Source: Deltaproteobacteria bacterium
GTDB lineage: Bacteria > SAR324 > JACQKK01
DNA length: 6,716 bases
NCBI GenBank assembly: GCA_029858165.1
Contig: JAOUFO010000102.1
Coordinates: 1-6,716 of the forward strand
Reading direction: 5' to 3'
Positions 1 to 6,517 of this stretch are shown here, one piece after another; the first letter of the stretch is position 1, and each line of letters opens with the position of its first letter. The translations under genes and the position numbers were made by a program. The notes beneath the pieces were generated by a model that worked only from the letters and a program-made list of their open reading frames with translations, did no database searches and had not been told where the DNA came from.

Positions 1-1
1 G

Positions 2-1138
2 GCCATGGCCCACATGCCGGACCAGATGGGCAGTCTGCCGGACCCCATGCTGAATCTGGGGGCCATGAATGTTCCCACCGATACCTATGCCCTGGATAAG
101 GATTCCATGACCATGTTGCAGGTGGGGGTGACCCAGGCGTTTCCCTGGTGGGGCAAACGGGCCATGAAGCAGGAGGCCTTCCAACGGGAGGCCCTGGCGG
201 GGGAGGACGAGGCCCGGGAAACCCGCCTGGTGCTGGTGCGGGATGTGACCTCCGGCTGGTGGGAACTGGTTTTTTTGGACCGTTCCCTGGAAATCGTGGC
301 CCGCAACAAGGAACTGATGCGCCAGTTGGTGGAATTGGCCTCCACCAAATACAAGGTGGGTCGGGGTCTGCAACAGGATGTGCTACGGGCCCAGGTGGAG
401 CTTTCCAAAATGACCGATGAGGAAATCCGGATGAAGGGGATGCGGGCCATGGAGGCCAGCCGGTTTGCCGCCCTGCTCCATCTGCCTCCGGCCAGGCCGG
501 TGGTGCTGCCCCCTCTGGCTGATGAATCCCTGCCGGAGATGGACCCGTCTTGGACCGCCCGGGGAGAGCAGCCCGGTGAGGATTTGGCGGCGGCCCGCCC
601 TGTGGTGGCCGCCCGCAAGGAGGGGATGGAGGCCGCCCGCTCCCGGTTGGAACTGGCCCAAAGAGACTACTGGCCCAACCTCACCCTGGGGGTCTCCTAT
701 GGCATCCGCCCGTACAAGACCATAGATGGGATGACGATGCCTCCGGTGGTGTCGGTGATGGTGGGCATTCAGATGCCCCTGTATGCCGGGTGGAAACAAT
801 CGGAACAGGAGGACCAGCGGCGGGAGGAACTGTCCATGCGGGAATATGCCTTCCATCAGGGGGTGGACCAGGCACGGGCTGAAATCGGGATGGCCCTGGC
901 GGCCTATCAGCAGGCCAGGGAGCAGGCCGTGTTGTACAAAACCGGCATTATCCCCCAATCCCAGCAGACCCTTTCCGCCATGTATTCGGCTTATCAGGTG
1001 AGCAAAGTGGATTTTCTGGAGGTGACGGAAGCCCAGATCACCCTGTACAAATACGAAACCGAATACTGGCGGGCCTTGAAGGAGGCCCGTCAGGCCCTGG
1101 CCCGTCTGGCTGCGGCCCTGGGTCAGGAAAAATTATAA
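2..1138 (+). CDS. cusC: CusC/CzcC-like outer-membrane efflux channel (TolC family), 5' truncated
   Basis: Outer-membrane exit duct of a tripartite metal efflux pump; its long helices would form the periplasmic tunnel joined to CusB/CusA. The frame is open to the left edge, so the true start is upstream. Counting from the Met codon at base 5, 377 residues are present against roughly 420-460 in the family, so the signal peptide or lipobox and the first part are missing. The two-fold internal repeat of the OMF family is visible. The strand-to-helix motif AFPWWGKR (45-52) is mirrored by QMPLYAGWKQ (256-265), and the helix-turn segment YKVGRGLQQDVLRAQ (116-130) by YQVSKVDFLEVTEAQ (330-344). YWPNLTLGVSYG (222-233) looks like a barrel strand. 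The N-terminal part (PDPMLNLGAMNVP) is typical of the metal-pump CusC/CzcC group and is Met-rich. Stop is TAA at 1136-1138. The family call is firm; assigning it to Cu/Ag rests on its neighbours. Confidence 0.9.
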   Translation, partial: AMAHMPDQMGSLPDPMLNLGAMNVPTDTYALDKDSMTMLQVGVTQAFPWWGKRAMKQEAFQREALAGEDEARETRLVLVRDVTSGWWELVFLDRSLEIVARNKELMRQLVELASTKYKVGRGLQQDVLRAQVELSKMTDEEIRMKGMRAMEASRFAALLHLPPARPVVLPPLADESLPEMDPSWTARGEQPGEDLAAARPVVAARKEGMEAARSRLELAQRDYWPNLTLGVSYGIRPYKTIDGMTMPPVVSVMVGIQMPLYAGWKQSEQEDQRREELSMREYAFHQGVDQARAEIGMALAAYQQAREQAVLYKTGIIPQSQQTLSAMYSAYQVSKVDFLEVTEAQITLYKYETEYWRALKEARQALARLAAALGQEKL

Positions 1139-1139
1139 G
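1108..1139 (+). repeat. 32-bp direct repeat, copy 1 (end of cusC)
   Basis: This 32-bp stretch is identical to 1320-1351, 212 bp downstream. After one mismatch the match runs on for four more bases, giving 36 of 37 identical. This copy encodes the last nine residues of the channel protein (AAALGQEKL) and its TAA stop, so it is the functional copy. Confidence 0.95.
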
Positions 1140-1169
1140 AAAACCTGCGGGGGTTGGGGTCCCTGTCCA

Positions 1170-1202
1170 GCACCCGGCACCGCCCGGCGTTGTGTCGGGT
1201 GC
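1170..1202. other. Hairpin in the cusC-cusB insertion
   Basis: Bases 1170-1180 (gcacccggcac) can pair with 1192-1202 (gtgtcgggtgc) in an 11-bp stem with one G-U pair and an 11-base loop. No T-run follows, so it is not a standard intrinsic terminator. Within the operon transcript it could stabilise an mRNA end or alter the ratio of cusC to cusBA. That role is inference. Confidence 0.6.
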
Positions 1203-1273
1203 CACCTCCAAACGCCCCAGGCGGGCGGGTGCCTTTCTTGGCGGGGTCCCTGTCCAGCGGTTCACCACCGCCA

Positions 1274-1300
1274 CGGGCCTTGTGGCCCGCTTTGGGCGGG
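1274..1300. other. Two overlapping, mutually exclusive short hairpins
   Basis: cgggcc (1274-1279) pairs with ggcccg (1284-1289) around a 4-base loop. Alternatively cccgc (1286-1290) pairs with gcggg (1296-1300) around a 5-base loop. The two stems share bases 1286-1289, so only one can form at a time. In such G+C-rich sequence this may be chance, and I see no associated regulatory signal. Confidence 0.35.
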
Positions 1301-1319
1301 GTTCACCGCCTTTCTTTGG

Positions 1320-1351
1320 GGCTGCGGCCCTGGGTCAGGAAAAATTATAAG
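1320..1351 (+). repeat. 32-bp direct repeat, copy 2 (non-coding remnant of the cusC end)
   Basis: Exact copy of 1108-1139, including the cusC stop codon, placed 30 bp before the cusB start. It is out of frame with cusC and encodes nothing here. Together with copy 1 it marks the edges of the 212-bp duplication or insertion. Confidence 0.95.
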
Positions 1352-1371
1352 GAAACATTTCATTTACATGC

Positions 1372-1376
1372 GAGGA
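1372..1376 (+). promoter_or_regulatory. Ribosome binding site of cusB
   Basis: GAGGA lies 5 bases before the ATG at 1382. It decides the cusB start in favour of 1382 over the in-frame ATG at 1154, which lies in the intergenic insertion and would add 76 residues of unrelated low-complexity sequence. Confidence 0.75.
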
Positions 1377-1381
1377 ACGCC

Positions 1382-3070
1382 ATGAAATCCAAATCACCCG
1401 ATGACAAACCTTCCCCCCAGGAACCGGCCCGCCCCCGGACCCCCTGGAAAATTCCCCTGGAGGGAATCAAAAACAGGGTGGGGGCGCTGAAAGCCCGCGT
1501 GGGCGGCCATCCATCCCTGGTGCTGGGGCTGGGATTGGCGGTGGGTTTGACGGTGGGGCTGGGGGGCGGCTATTTGATGTCGGGCCAAGGGGGCGGCGGG
1601 TCCTCCCCGGCGGGGGAGCGCAAACCGTTGTATTACCGCAGCCCCATGGACCCCTCCATCACCTCCCCGGATCCGGGTAAAGACGCCATGGGGATGGATT
1701 TTGTACCGGTGTATGCGGATGAGGCGGCCGCCACCAGCGGGGAGGAGGGGTTCCGCATAGACCCGGTGATGGTGCAAAACATTGGGGTGCGAACGGCCAA
1801 AGCCGAATTTCGCACCCTCAGCCATACGACCCATGCGGTGGGCCGGGTGGATACCAATGAGGAAAATCTGACCCGGCTGCACCCCAAAACCGAAGGGTGG
1901 ATAGACAAACTGCTGGTGGATAAAACCGGTCAGCCGGTGAAAAAGGACCAGGTTCTGCTCAGCATATATTCCCCCCAACTGGTATCCAGCCAGGAGGAAT
2001 ATCTGCTGGCCCTGCGCAACCTGAAGGTGTTGGGAAAAAACACCTTTCCCGATATCAGCAAAGGGGCCAAGGATATGGTGCGCACCTCCCGGGAACGGCT
2101 GGAATGGCTGGATGTGCCCCCCCACCAGATTCAGGAGCTTGAGCGCACCGGTGTTATCCGCAAAACCCTCCATATTCATTCCCCCATTCACGGCATTGTG
2201 ATGGCGGTGGGGGCCAGGGAAGGGCAGTTTGTCTCCCCCATGACCCAGCTTTACATGCTGGCCGATCTGTCCAAAGTGTGGGTGTATGCCGATATTTATG
2301 AAAACGACATGGGCTGGGTTCACAAAGGGGATATGGCCGAAATCAAACTGGCGGCCCTGCCGGGCCGGGTGTTCAAAGGGTCCATCGCCTACATTTACCC
2401 CTACCTGGAGCCCAACTCCCGCACGGTCAAGGTGCGGGTGGAGGTGAACAACGCCGATCTGGCTCTGAAACCGGACATGTTTGCCGATGTGGTCATCCGG
2501 GCGGCCCATCCGGTGACAGCCCTGGTGATTCCGGCGGAGGCGGTGGTGCGCACCGGCAGTCAGAAAAGAGTGTTTGTGGTGCGGGGGTCCGGCAAGTTTG
2601 ACCCCCGGGTGGTGGAACTGGGGGTGGCCTCCGACAAAATGGTTCAGGTGCTTTCCGGGGTGAAGGAAGGGGAGGAGGTGGTCACCTCTTCTCAATTCCT
2701 CATTGATTCGGAATCCAACCTGCGGGAATCTGTGCGAAAAATGGAAGAGGCAGGCTCCGCCGCAAAAGTTGAGGCCTCCGGGGCCTCGCGGAAAACAGAG
2801 CCTTCCGGGGCCGCTCCCGCTTCACCCTCTTCGGCGGCCCATTCCGCACCTGCCATGGCCCCGGATATGCCGGGGATGGATATGCCCCCCGACCCAAAAT
2901 CCGTCAAACCCGGCAACCCCGTCAAACCTCCCGCCGGTTTAAAAAGCGGAAGGAGGCCTGAAACAAAAGCCGTCCCGACTGTCCCTGCGCCGTCTGCCCC
3001 TGGGCCGGGTGGCGGTCACAGCCAGGATATGGAAGGCAAAGGGCACGATATGGAGGGCATGTATGATTGA
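1382..3070 (+). CDS. cusB: CusB-like periplasmic adaptor (membrane fusion protein) of a Cu(I)/Ag(I) efflux pump
   Basis: Adaptor of 562 aa linking the inner-membrane pump to the outer-membrane channel. Residues 1-44 form a basic, Pro-rich cytoplasmic stretch; 45-66 form one hydrophobic anchor. Residues 83-111 are the heavy-metal-binding domain seen at the start of many CusB proteins (LYYRSPMDP...DAMGMDFVPVY). Its Met89, Met103 and Met105 match in spacing the Cu(I)-site methionines 49, 64 and 66 of E. coli CusB. The barrel-sandwich/lipoyl halves follow (about 164-200 and 262-295) around a short helical hairpin (about 200-260), then the beta-barrel (about 296-375) and the membrane-proximal domain (about 378-445). 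Residues 455-562 are an extra Ala/Pro/Ser-rich tail with Met/His clusters (Met492, 496, 499, 501; His546, Met550, His555, Met557, Met560). The start is set by a GAGGA site. The end overlaps cusA by 8 bp, implying translational coupling. E. coli CusB is about 407 aa, so this protein is extended at both ends. Confidence 0.93.
   Translation: MKSKSPDDKPSPQEPARPRTPWKIPLEGIKNRVGALKARVGGHPSLVLGLGLAVGLTVGLGGGYLMSGQGGGGSSPAGERKPLYYRSPMDPSITSPDPGKDAMGMDFVPVYADEAAATSGEEGFRIDPVMVQNIGVRTAKAEFRTLSHTTHAVGRVDTNEENLTRLHPKTEGWIDKLLVDKTGQPVKKDQVLLSIYSPQLVSSQEEYLLALRNLKVLGKNTFPDISKGAKDMVRTSRERLEWLDVPPHQIQELERTGVIRKTLHIHSPIHGIVMAVGAREGQFVSPMTQLYMLADLSKVWVYADIYENDMGWVHKGDMAEIKLAALPGRVFKGSIAYIYPYLEPNSRTVKVRVEVNNADLALKPDMFADVVIRAAHPVTALVIPAEAVVRTGSQKRVFVVRGSGKFDPRVVELGVASDKMVQVLSGVKEGEEVVTSSQFLIDSESNLRESVRKMEEAGSAAKVEASGASRKTEPSGAAPASPSSAAHSAPAMAPDMPGMDMPPDPKSVKPGNPVKPPAGLKSGRRPETKAVPTVPAPSAPGPGGGHSQDMEGKGHDMEGMYD
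3052..3057 (+). promoter_or_regulatory. Ribosome binding site of cusA inside the cusB coding end
   Basis: GGAGGG lies 5 bases before the ATG at 3063 and also encodes part of the Met-Glu-Gly tail of CusB. It fixes the cusA start at 3063; the in-frame upstream ATG at 3009 would add 18 residues that do not resemble a CusA N-terminus. The cusB stop falls within ATGATTGA, so ribosomes ending cusB can restart on cusA. Confidence 0.85.
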
Positions 3071-6000
3071 CAAAATCATCCGACTGGCCACCAGCAATCG
3101 GGGTCCGGTGCTGGGGTTGATGCTGTTGGTGGCTCTGGCGGGCGGGTGGGCCTCCGTCACCACCCCTTTGGATGCCATCCCGGACCTTTCGGATGTGCAG
3201 GTGATCATTTATACCGAATATTCCGGCCAGGCCCCCCAACTGGTGGAGGACCAGGTGACGTACCCCCTGACCACCGCCATGCTGGCGGTGCCCAAGGCCA
3301 AGGTGGTGCGGGGGTATTCCTATTTTGGAAAATCGTTTGTGTACATCATTTTCCAGGATGGAACGGATATGTATTGGGCACGCTCCAGGGTGTTGGAATA
3401 CTTAAGCGGGCTGGCGGGCAAGCTGCCCGCCGGGGTGGCCCCCACTCTGGGGCCGGATGCCACCGGGGTGGGCTGGATTTATGAATACGCCCTGGTGGAC
3501 CGCACCGGACGCCATGATTTGTCCCAACTGCGCTCCATTCAGGATTGGTATATGCGGTATTCCCTGCAAACCCTGCCGGGGGTTTCGGAAGTGGCGGCCA
3601 TCGGCGGGTATGTTAAGCAATACCAGGTGGAGGTGGACCCCAACGCCTTGCAGGCCTTCGGGTTGTCCCTTTCCCAGGTGCGGTCTGCCATTTCCCGCTC
3701 CAACCGGGATTCCGGCGGGGGGGTGATTGAAATGGCGGAAACCGAATACATGGTGCGGGGGCTGGGGTACATCCGGTCGGTGGAGGACCTGAACGTGATT
3801 CCGGTGGGGGTGGCCAAACAGGGGACCCCGGTCCGTTTGCAGGATGTGGCCCATGTCCACCTGGGGCCGGAAATGCGCCGGGGGGTGGCGGAACTGGACG
3901 GAGAGGGCGAAGTGGCCGGGGGGGTGGTGATTATGCGCTTCGGCGATAACGCCATGGAAACCATCCTGGTGGTGCGCGAAAAACTGGAGGAACTGAAGGC
4001 CGGTCTGCCGCCGGGGGTGGAACTGGTCACCACCTATGACCGGGGAAATCTGATTCAGCGGGCCGTGCGAAACCTGTGGTTGAAGCTGTTTGAGGAATCG
4101 GTGGTGGTGGGGCTGATCTGCATGGTGTTTCTGTTGCACGCCCGGTCGGCCCTGGTGGCCATTGTTTCTTTGCCGGTGGGCATTTTGATGGCCTTTCTGG
4201 TGATGCGGGTCCAAGGGATCAACGCCAACATCATGAGCCTGGGGGGGATTGCCATCGCCATCGGGGCCATGGTGGACGGGGCCATTGTGATGATTGAAAA
4301 CGCCCACAAACGGTTGGAGGAAGCCCAGGGGGCAAAGGCAGAAGCCCAGGGGGCAAAGGCAGAAGCCCAGGGGGCAAATGCGGCGGCTCAGAGGGAATGG
4401 GATGGAATACAGCTTTCCGTTGCAGAACGCTGGCAGGTGATCACCCGGGCCGCAACCGAGGTGGGGCCGGCCCTGTTTTTTTCCCTGTTGATCATCACGG
4501 TTTCCTTTTTGCCGGTGTTTTCCCTGCAAGCCCAGGAAGGGCGGCTGTTCAGCCCCCTGGCCTACACCAAAACCTACGCCATGGCCGCATCGGCCATTCT
4601 GGCCGTCACCCTGACCCCGGTGCTGATGGGGTTGTTTATCACCGGCCGCATCCGCCCGGAAAAAGAAAACCCCATCAACCGCTGGCTGACCCGGGTGCAC
4701 ACCCCCTGGCTGGCCAGGGCCATGGCCCGGCCCCGGCTGACCCTGGGGCTGGCCGCCCTGTTGCTGGTGTTGACCCTGGTGCCCTTGTTGCGCACCGGCA
4801 GTGAATTTATGCCCCCCCTGGACGAAGGGGATATCTTGTATATGCCCACCACCTTCCCCGGCATTTCCATCGCCAAGGCCAAAGAAATTCTTCAGCAGAC
4901 AGACAAAATCCTTTCCCGGTTTCCGGAGGTGGAGCGGGTTTTCGGCAAGGTGGGAGGGGCGGAATCGGCCACGGACCCGGCCATGATGTCCATGATAGAA
5001 ACCATCATCCGGTTAAAGCCCAAGGACCAATGGCCGGACCGGGGCAAAACCACGGCCCGGCTGGTGGAGGAATTTGATGCCGCCATCGGGTTTCCCGGTG
5101 TGGCCAACACCTGGACCATGCCCATCAAAACCCGGCTGGATATGCTTTCCACCGGAATCAAAACCCCGGTGGGGGTTAAACTGACCGGCCCGGACCTGGG
5201 GCGGCTGGACGAATTGAGCCAGCAGGTGGAAAACGTGTTGCGGGGGTTCCCCGGCACCCAAAGCGTGTTCGGCGAGCGGGCCGCGGGGGGCAACTACCTG
5301 GATATCCGGGTGGACCGGGTGATGGCCGCCCGCTATGGGCTGACCGTGGGGGATGTGCAGGATGTGATTTCCACAGCCATCGGCGGGATGACCATCACCC
5401 AGACGGTGGAAGGGTTGGAACGCTACCCGGTGAATCTGCGTTATCCCCGGGAACTGCGGGATTCCCCCGAGGCGGTTGCCCGGGTGCTGGTGCCCACCCG
5501 GATGGGCCGCCACATCCCCCTGGGGATGGTGGCCGAAATCTCTTTGCAAAGCGGTCCGCCGGGCATCAAAAGCGAAGGGGGACGGCCCAACGCCTGGGTG
5601 TATGTGGGCCTGAACACATCGGATATCGGGGGGTATGTGGCCGCCGCCCGCAAAGAAATTGCAGCCAAAGTATCCCTGCCGCCGGGCTACACCCTGACCT
5701 GGTCCGGCCAGTTTGAATACATGGAGCGGGCCGCCAAACGGTTGCGGGTGGTGGTGCCGTTTACTCTGTTGCTTATTTTTGGGCTGTTGTTCCTGAATTT
5801 TCGCAACTTTGCGGCCCCGCTGGTGGTGATGGCCTCCATCCCGTTTGCCGTGGCGGGGGGGTTCTGGCTGGTGTATCTGGCCGGATACAATCTGTCGGTG
5901 GCGGTGGGGGTGGGATTCATCGCCCTGGCGGGGGTTTCGGCCGAAATCGGTGTGCTGGTGATCACCTTTATTGACCATGAACTCTCCGCCCGCCGCAAAG

Positions 6001-6305
6001 ACAAAACCTTAAAGGCGGGCCGGGGGGGTGCCCCGGAACGCCTTTCCGAGGGGGAAATCATGGGGGCGGTGGAGGCGGGCACAGCTGAACGGGTGCGCCC
6101 CATCGCCATGACCGCCGCCGCCATTCTGGTGGGGTTGCTGCCCATCATGTGGGGGGGGGGCACAGGGTCGGAGGTGATGCGCCGCATTGCCGCACCCATG
6201 GTGGGGGGGATGATCACCGCCACCCTGCTGTGTCTGGTGGTGCTGCCGGTGCTGTATGGCCGGGTGCTGGTGTGGCTGGAAGGACAAAAACCGCCCCAAA
6301 ATTAA
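3063..6305 (+). CDS. cusA: CusA-like heavy-metal RND efflux pump, Cu(I)/Ag(I) type
   Basis: Proton-driven inner-membrane transporter of 1080 aa, complete, with the usual 12 membrane helices and two large periplasmic loops (about 33-335 and 580-890). Metal specificity is shown by the Met triad Met594, Met644, Met694, equivalent to Met573/623/672 of E. coli CusA, with neighbours Glu646, Arg691 and Lys700 also kept. The methionine relay is complete: Met391, Met403, Met507, Met1039. Proton-relay residues Asp405 (GAMVDGAIVMIEN) and Glu961 (GVSAEIG) are present, but the third, Lys984 of E. coli, is Ile1014 (VRPIAMT). The C-terminal signature GSEVMRRIAAPMVGGMIT (1035-1052) is intact. Residues 420-440 are three copies of a 7-residue repeat in the cytoplasmic loop between helices 4 and 5, making that loop 21 residues longer than in E. 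coli. A run of ten G lies in the codons for Trp1030-Gly1033. The gene is translationally coupled to cusB. Reference residues are recalled from work on E. coli CusA; the alignment is by eye but nearly gap-free at each motif. Confidence 0.96.
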   Translation: MIDKIIRLATSNRGPVLGLMLLVALAGGWASVTTPLDAIPDLSDVQVIIYTEYSGQAPQLVEDQVTYPLTTAMLAVPKAKVVRGYSYFGKSFVYIIFQDGTDMYWARSRVLEYLSGLAGKLPAGVAPTLGPDATGVGWIYEYALVDRTGRHDLSQLRSIQDWYMRYSLQTLPGVSEVAAIGGYVKQYQVEVDPNALQAFGLSLSQVRSAISRSNRDSGGGVIEMAETEYMVRGLGYIRSVEDLNVIPVGVAKQGTPVRLQDVAHVHLGPEMRRGVAELDGEGEVAGGVVIMRFGDNAMETILVVREKLEELKAGLPPGVELVTTYDRGNLIQRAVRNLWLKLFEESVVVGLICMVFLLHARSALVAIVSLPVGILMAFLVMRVQGINANIMSLGGIAIAIGAMVDGAIVMIENAHKRLEEAQGAKAEAQGAKAEAQGANAAAQREWDGIQLSVAERWQVITRAATEVGPALFFSLLIITVSFLPVFSLQAQEGRLFSPLAYTKTYAMAASAILAVTLTPVLMGLFITGRIRPEKENPINRWLTRVHTPWLARAMARPRLTLGLAALLLVLTLVPLLRTGSEFMPPLDEGDILYMPTTFPGISIAKAKEILQQTDKILSRFPEVERVFGKVGGAESATDPAMMSMIETIIRLKPKDQWPDRGKTTARLVEEFDAAIGFPGVANTWTMPIKTRLDMLSTGIKTPVGVKLTGPDLGRLDELSQQVENVLRGFPGTQSVFGERAAGGNYLDIRVDRVMAARYGLTVGDVQDVISTAIGGMTITQTVEGLERYPVNLRYPRELRDSPEAVARVLVPTRMGRHIPLGMVAEISLQSGPPGIKSEGGRPNAWVYVGLNTSDIGGYVAAARKEIAAKVSLPPGYTLTWSGQFEYMERAAKRLRVVVPFTLLLIFGLLFLNFRNFAAPLVVMASIPFAVAGGFWLVYLAGYNLSVAVGVGFIALAGVSAEIGVLVITFIDHELSARRKDKTLKAGRGGAPERLSEGEIMGAVEAGTAERVRPIAMTAAAILVGLLPIMWGGGTGSEVMRRIAAPMVGGMITATLLCLVVLPVLYGRVLVWLEGQKPPQN
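4320..4382 (+). repeat. 21-bp tandem repeat inside cusA (3 units)
   Basis: Units lie at 4320-4340, 4341-4361 and 4362-4382. The first two are identical; the third matches over its first 17 bases and then differs (aaggca becomes aatgcg). Each unit encodes EAQGAKA (EAQGANA in the last), so the frame is kept and copy-number change would lengthen or shorten the protein in 7-residue steps. It sits just after the AHKRLEE motif that follows transmembrane helix 4. Confidence 0.97.
6151..6160 (+). repeat. Run of ten G in cusA
   Basis: Longest homopolymer in the gene. It spans the codons for Trp1030 and Gly1031-1033 in the turn after helix 11. A one-base slip here would frameshift cusA and remove the last helix. 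Runs of 7 G also occur in cusA, for example at 3717-3723. Confidence 0.9.
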
Positions 6306-6306
6306 G

Positions 6307-6433
6307 GGAACCCCAAAAAGATAAGGCGGCGCAAGCCATTGGGCCTCACCCCCCGGCCCCCTCTCCTGGGGGAGAGGGGGAGATAGGCTAAATCATTTCA
6401 ATAGCTTCAATAGATAGAAAGGCCTTGGTAAAC
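6307..6433 (+). repeat. 127-bp direct repeat, copy 1
   Basis: Identical over all 127 bases to 6590-6716, giving a period of 283 bp. The match begins two bases after the cusA stop (base 6306 is G where 6589 is A) and is ended only by the edge of the sequence, so its true length is unknown. Confidence 0.97.
6357..6380. other. Perfect G+C-rich hairpin downstream of cusA
   Basis: ccccctctcc (6357-6366) pairs perfectly with ggagaggggg (6371-6380) around a 4-base loop, 51 bases after the cusA stop. No T-run follows, so it is a poor intrinsic terminator, but it could block 3' exonucleases and protect the cus mRNA. It recurs at 6640-6663 in the second repeat copy. Confidence 0.75.
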
Positions 6434-6478
6434 CCGCAAGGCAGATGGCCGTTGCCCATGGAACGGTTGGTGGCTTTT

Positions 6479-6499
6479 CCCCTCTCTACAGGAGAGGGG
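6479..6499. other. Hairpin of the right-hand inverted copy
   Basis: cccctctc (6479-6486) pairs perfectly with gagagggg (6492-6499) around a 5-base loop. Read on the - strand it is the counterpart of the hairpin at 6357-6380. Confidence 0.75.
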
Positions 6500-6500
6500 T

Positions 6501-6517
6501 GGCGCATAACATGCGCC
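6501..6517. other. Small palindrome ggcgcat-aac-atgcgcc
   Basis: Seven perfect base pairs with a 3-base loop, directly beside the hairpin at 6479-6499. The left-hand copy of the repeat family lacks it and has a shorter spacer instead. It is a possible enzyme-recognition or insertion feature of the element. Confidence 0.7.

Larger units (their letters stand above)
1140..1319. other. 180-bp non-coding insertion between cusC and cusB
   Basis: This G+C-rich segment lies between two copies of a 32-bp direct repeat. If it and one repeat copy were removed, cusC and cusB would be 31 bp apart, a normal intra-operon spacing, so I infer that 212 bp was added here. The cusB frame is open across it (from an ATG at 1154), but its translation is Pro/Gly/Arg-rich and unlike any adaptor sequence. 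Inside are a 16-bp direct repeat (ggggtccctgtccagc at 1156-1171 and 1243-1258), two copies of cgggtgcc (1196-1203, 1226-1233), two related ggttcacc segments and several short hairpins. It resembles a dispersed intergenic repeat or a small non-autonomous element, but I do not recognise the family. Confidence 0.65.

Noticed and set aside
1154..1381. In-frame 76-residue N-terminal extension of CusB from the ATG at 1154
   Set aside because: It covers the insertion and the non-coding copy of the cusC end, its residues are low-complexity, and a good ribosome binding site precedes the ATG at 1382.
1394..2695. Long - strand open frame (433 codons) opposite cusB, and a similar one opposite cusA (3402-4700)
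   Set aside because: Both are shadows of G+C-rich coding DNA: the products are His/Gly/Pro-rich with no recognisable fold and lie wholly opposite clear CusB and CusA domains.
3009..3062. In-frame 18-residue extension of CusA from the ATG at 3009
   Set aside because: It lies deep in the cusB coding sequence and has no CusA-like residues; GGAGGG sits at the right distance from the ATG at 3063, where a typical N-terminus (MIDKIIRLAT) begins.
3063..6305. CzcA-type Co/Zn/Cd pump
   Set aside because: The Met triad and the methionine relay match the Cu(I)/Ag(I) branch, and the helix 4 motif is GAMVDGAIVMIEN, not the Asp/Glu-rich motif of the Zn/Cd/Co pumps.
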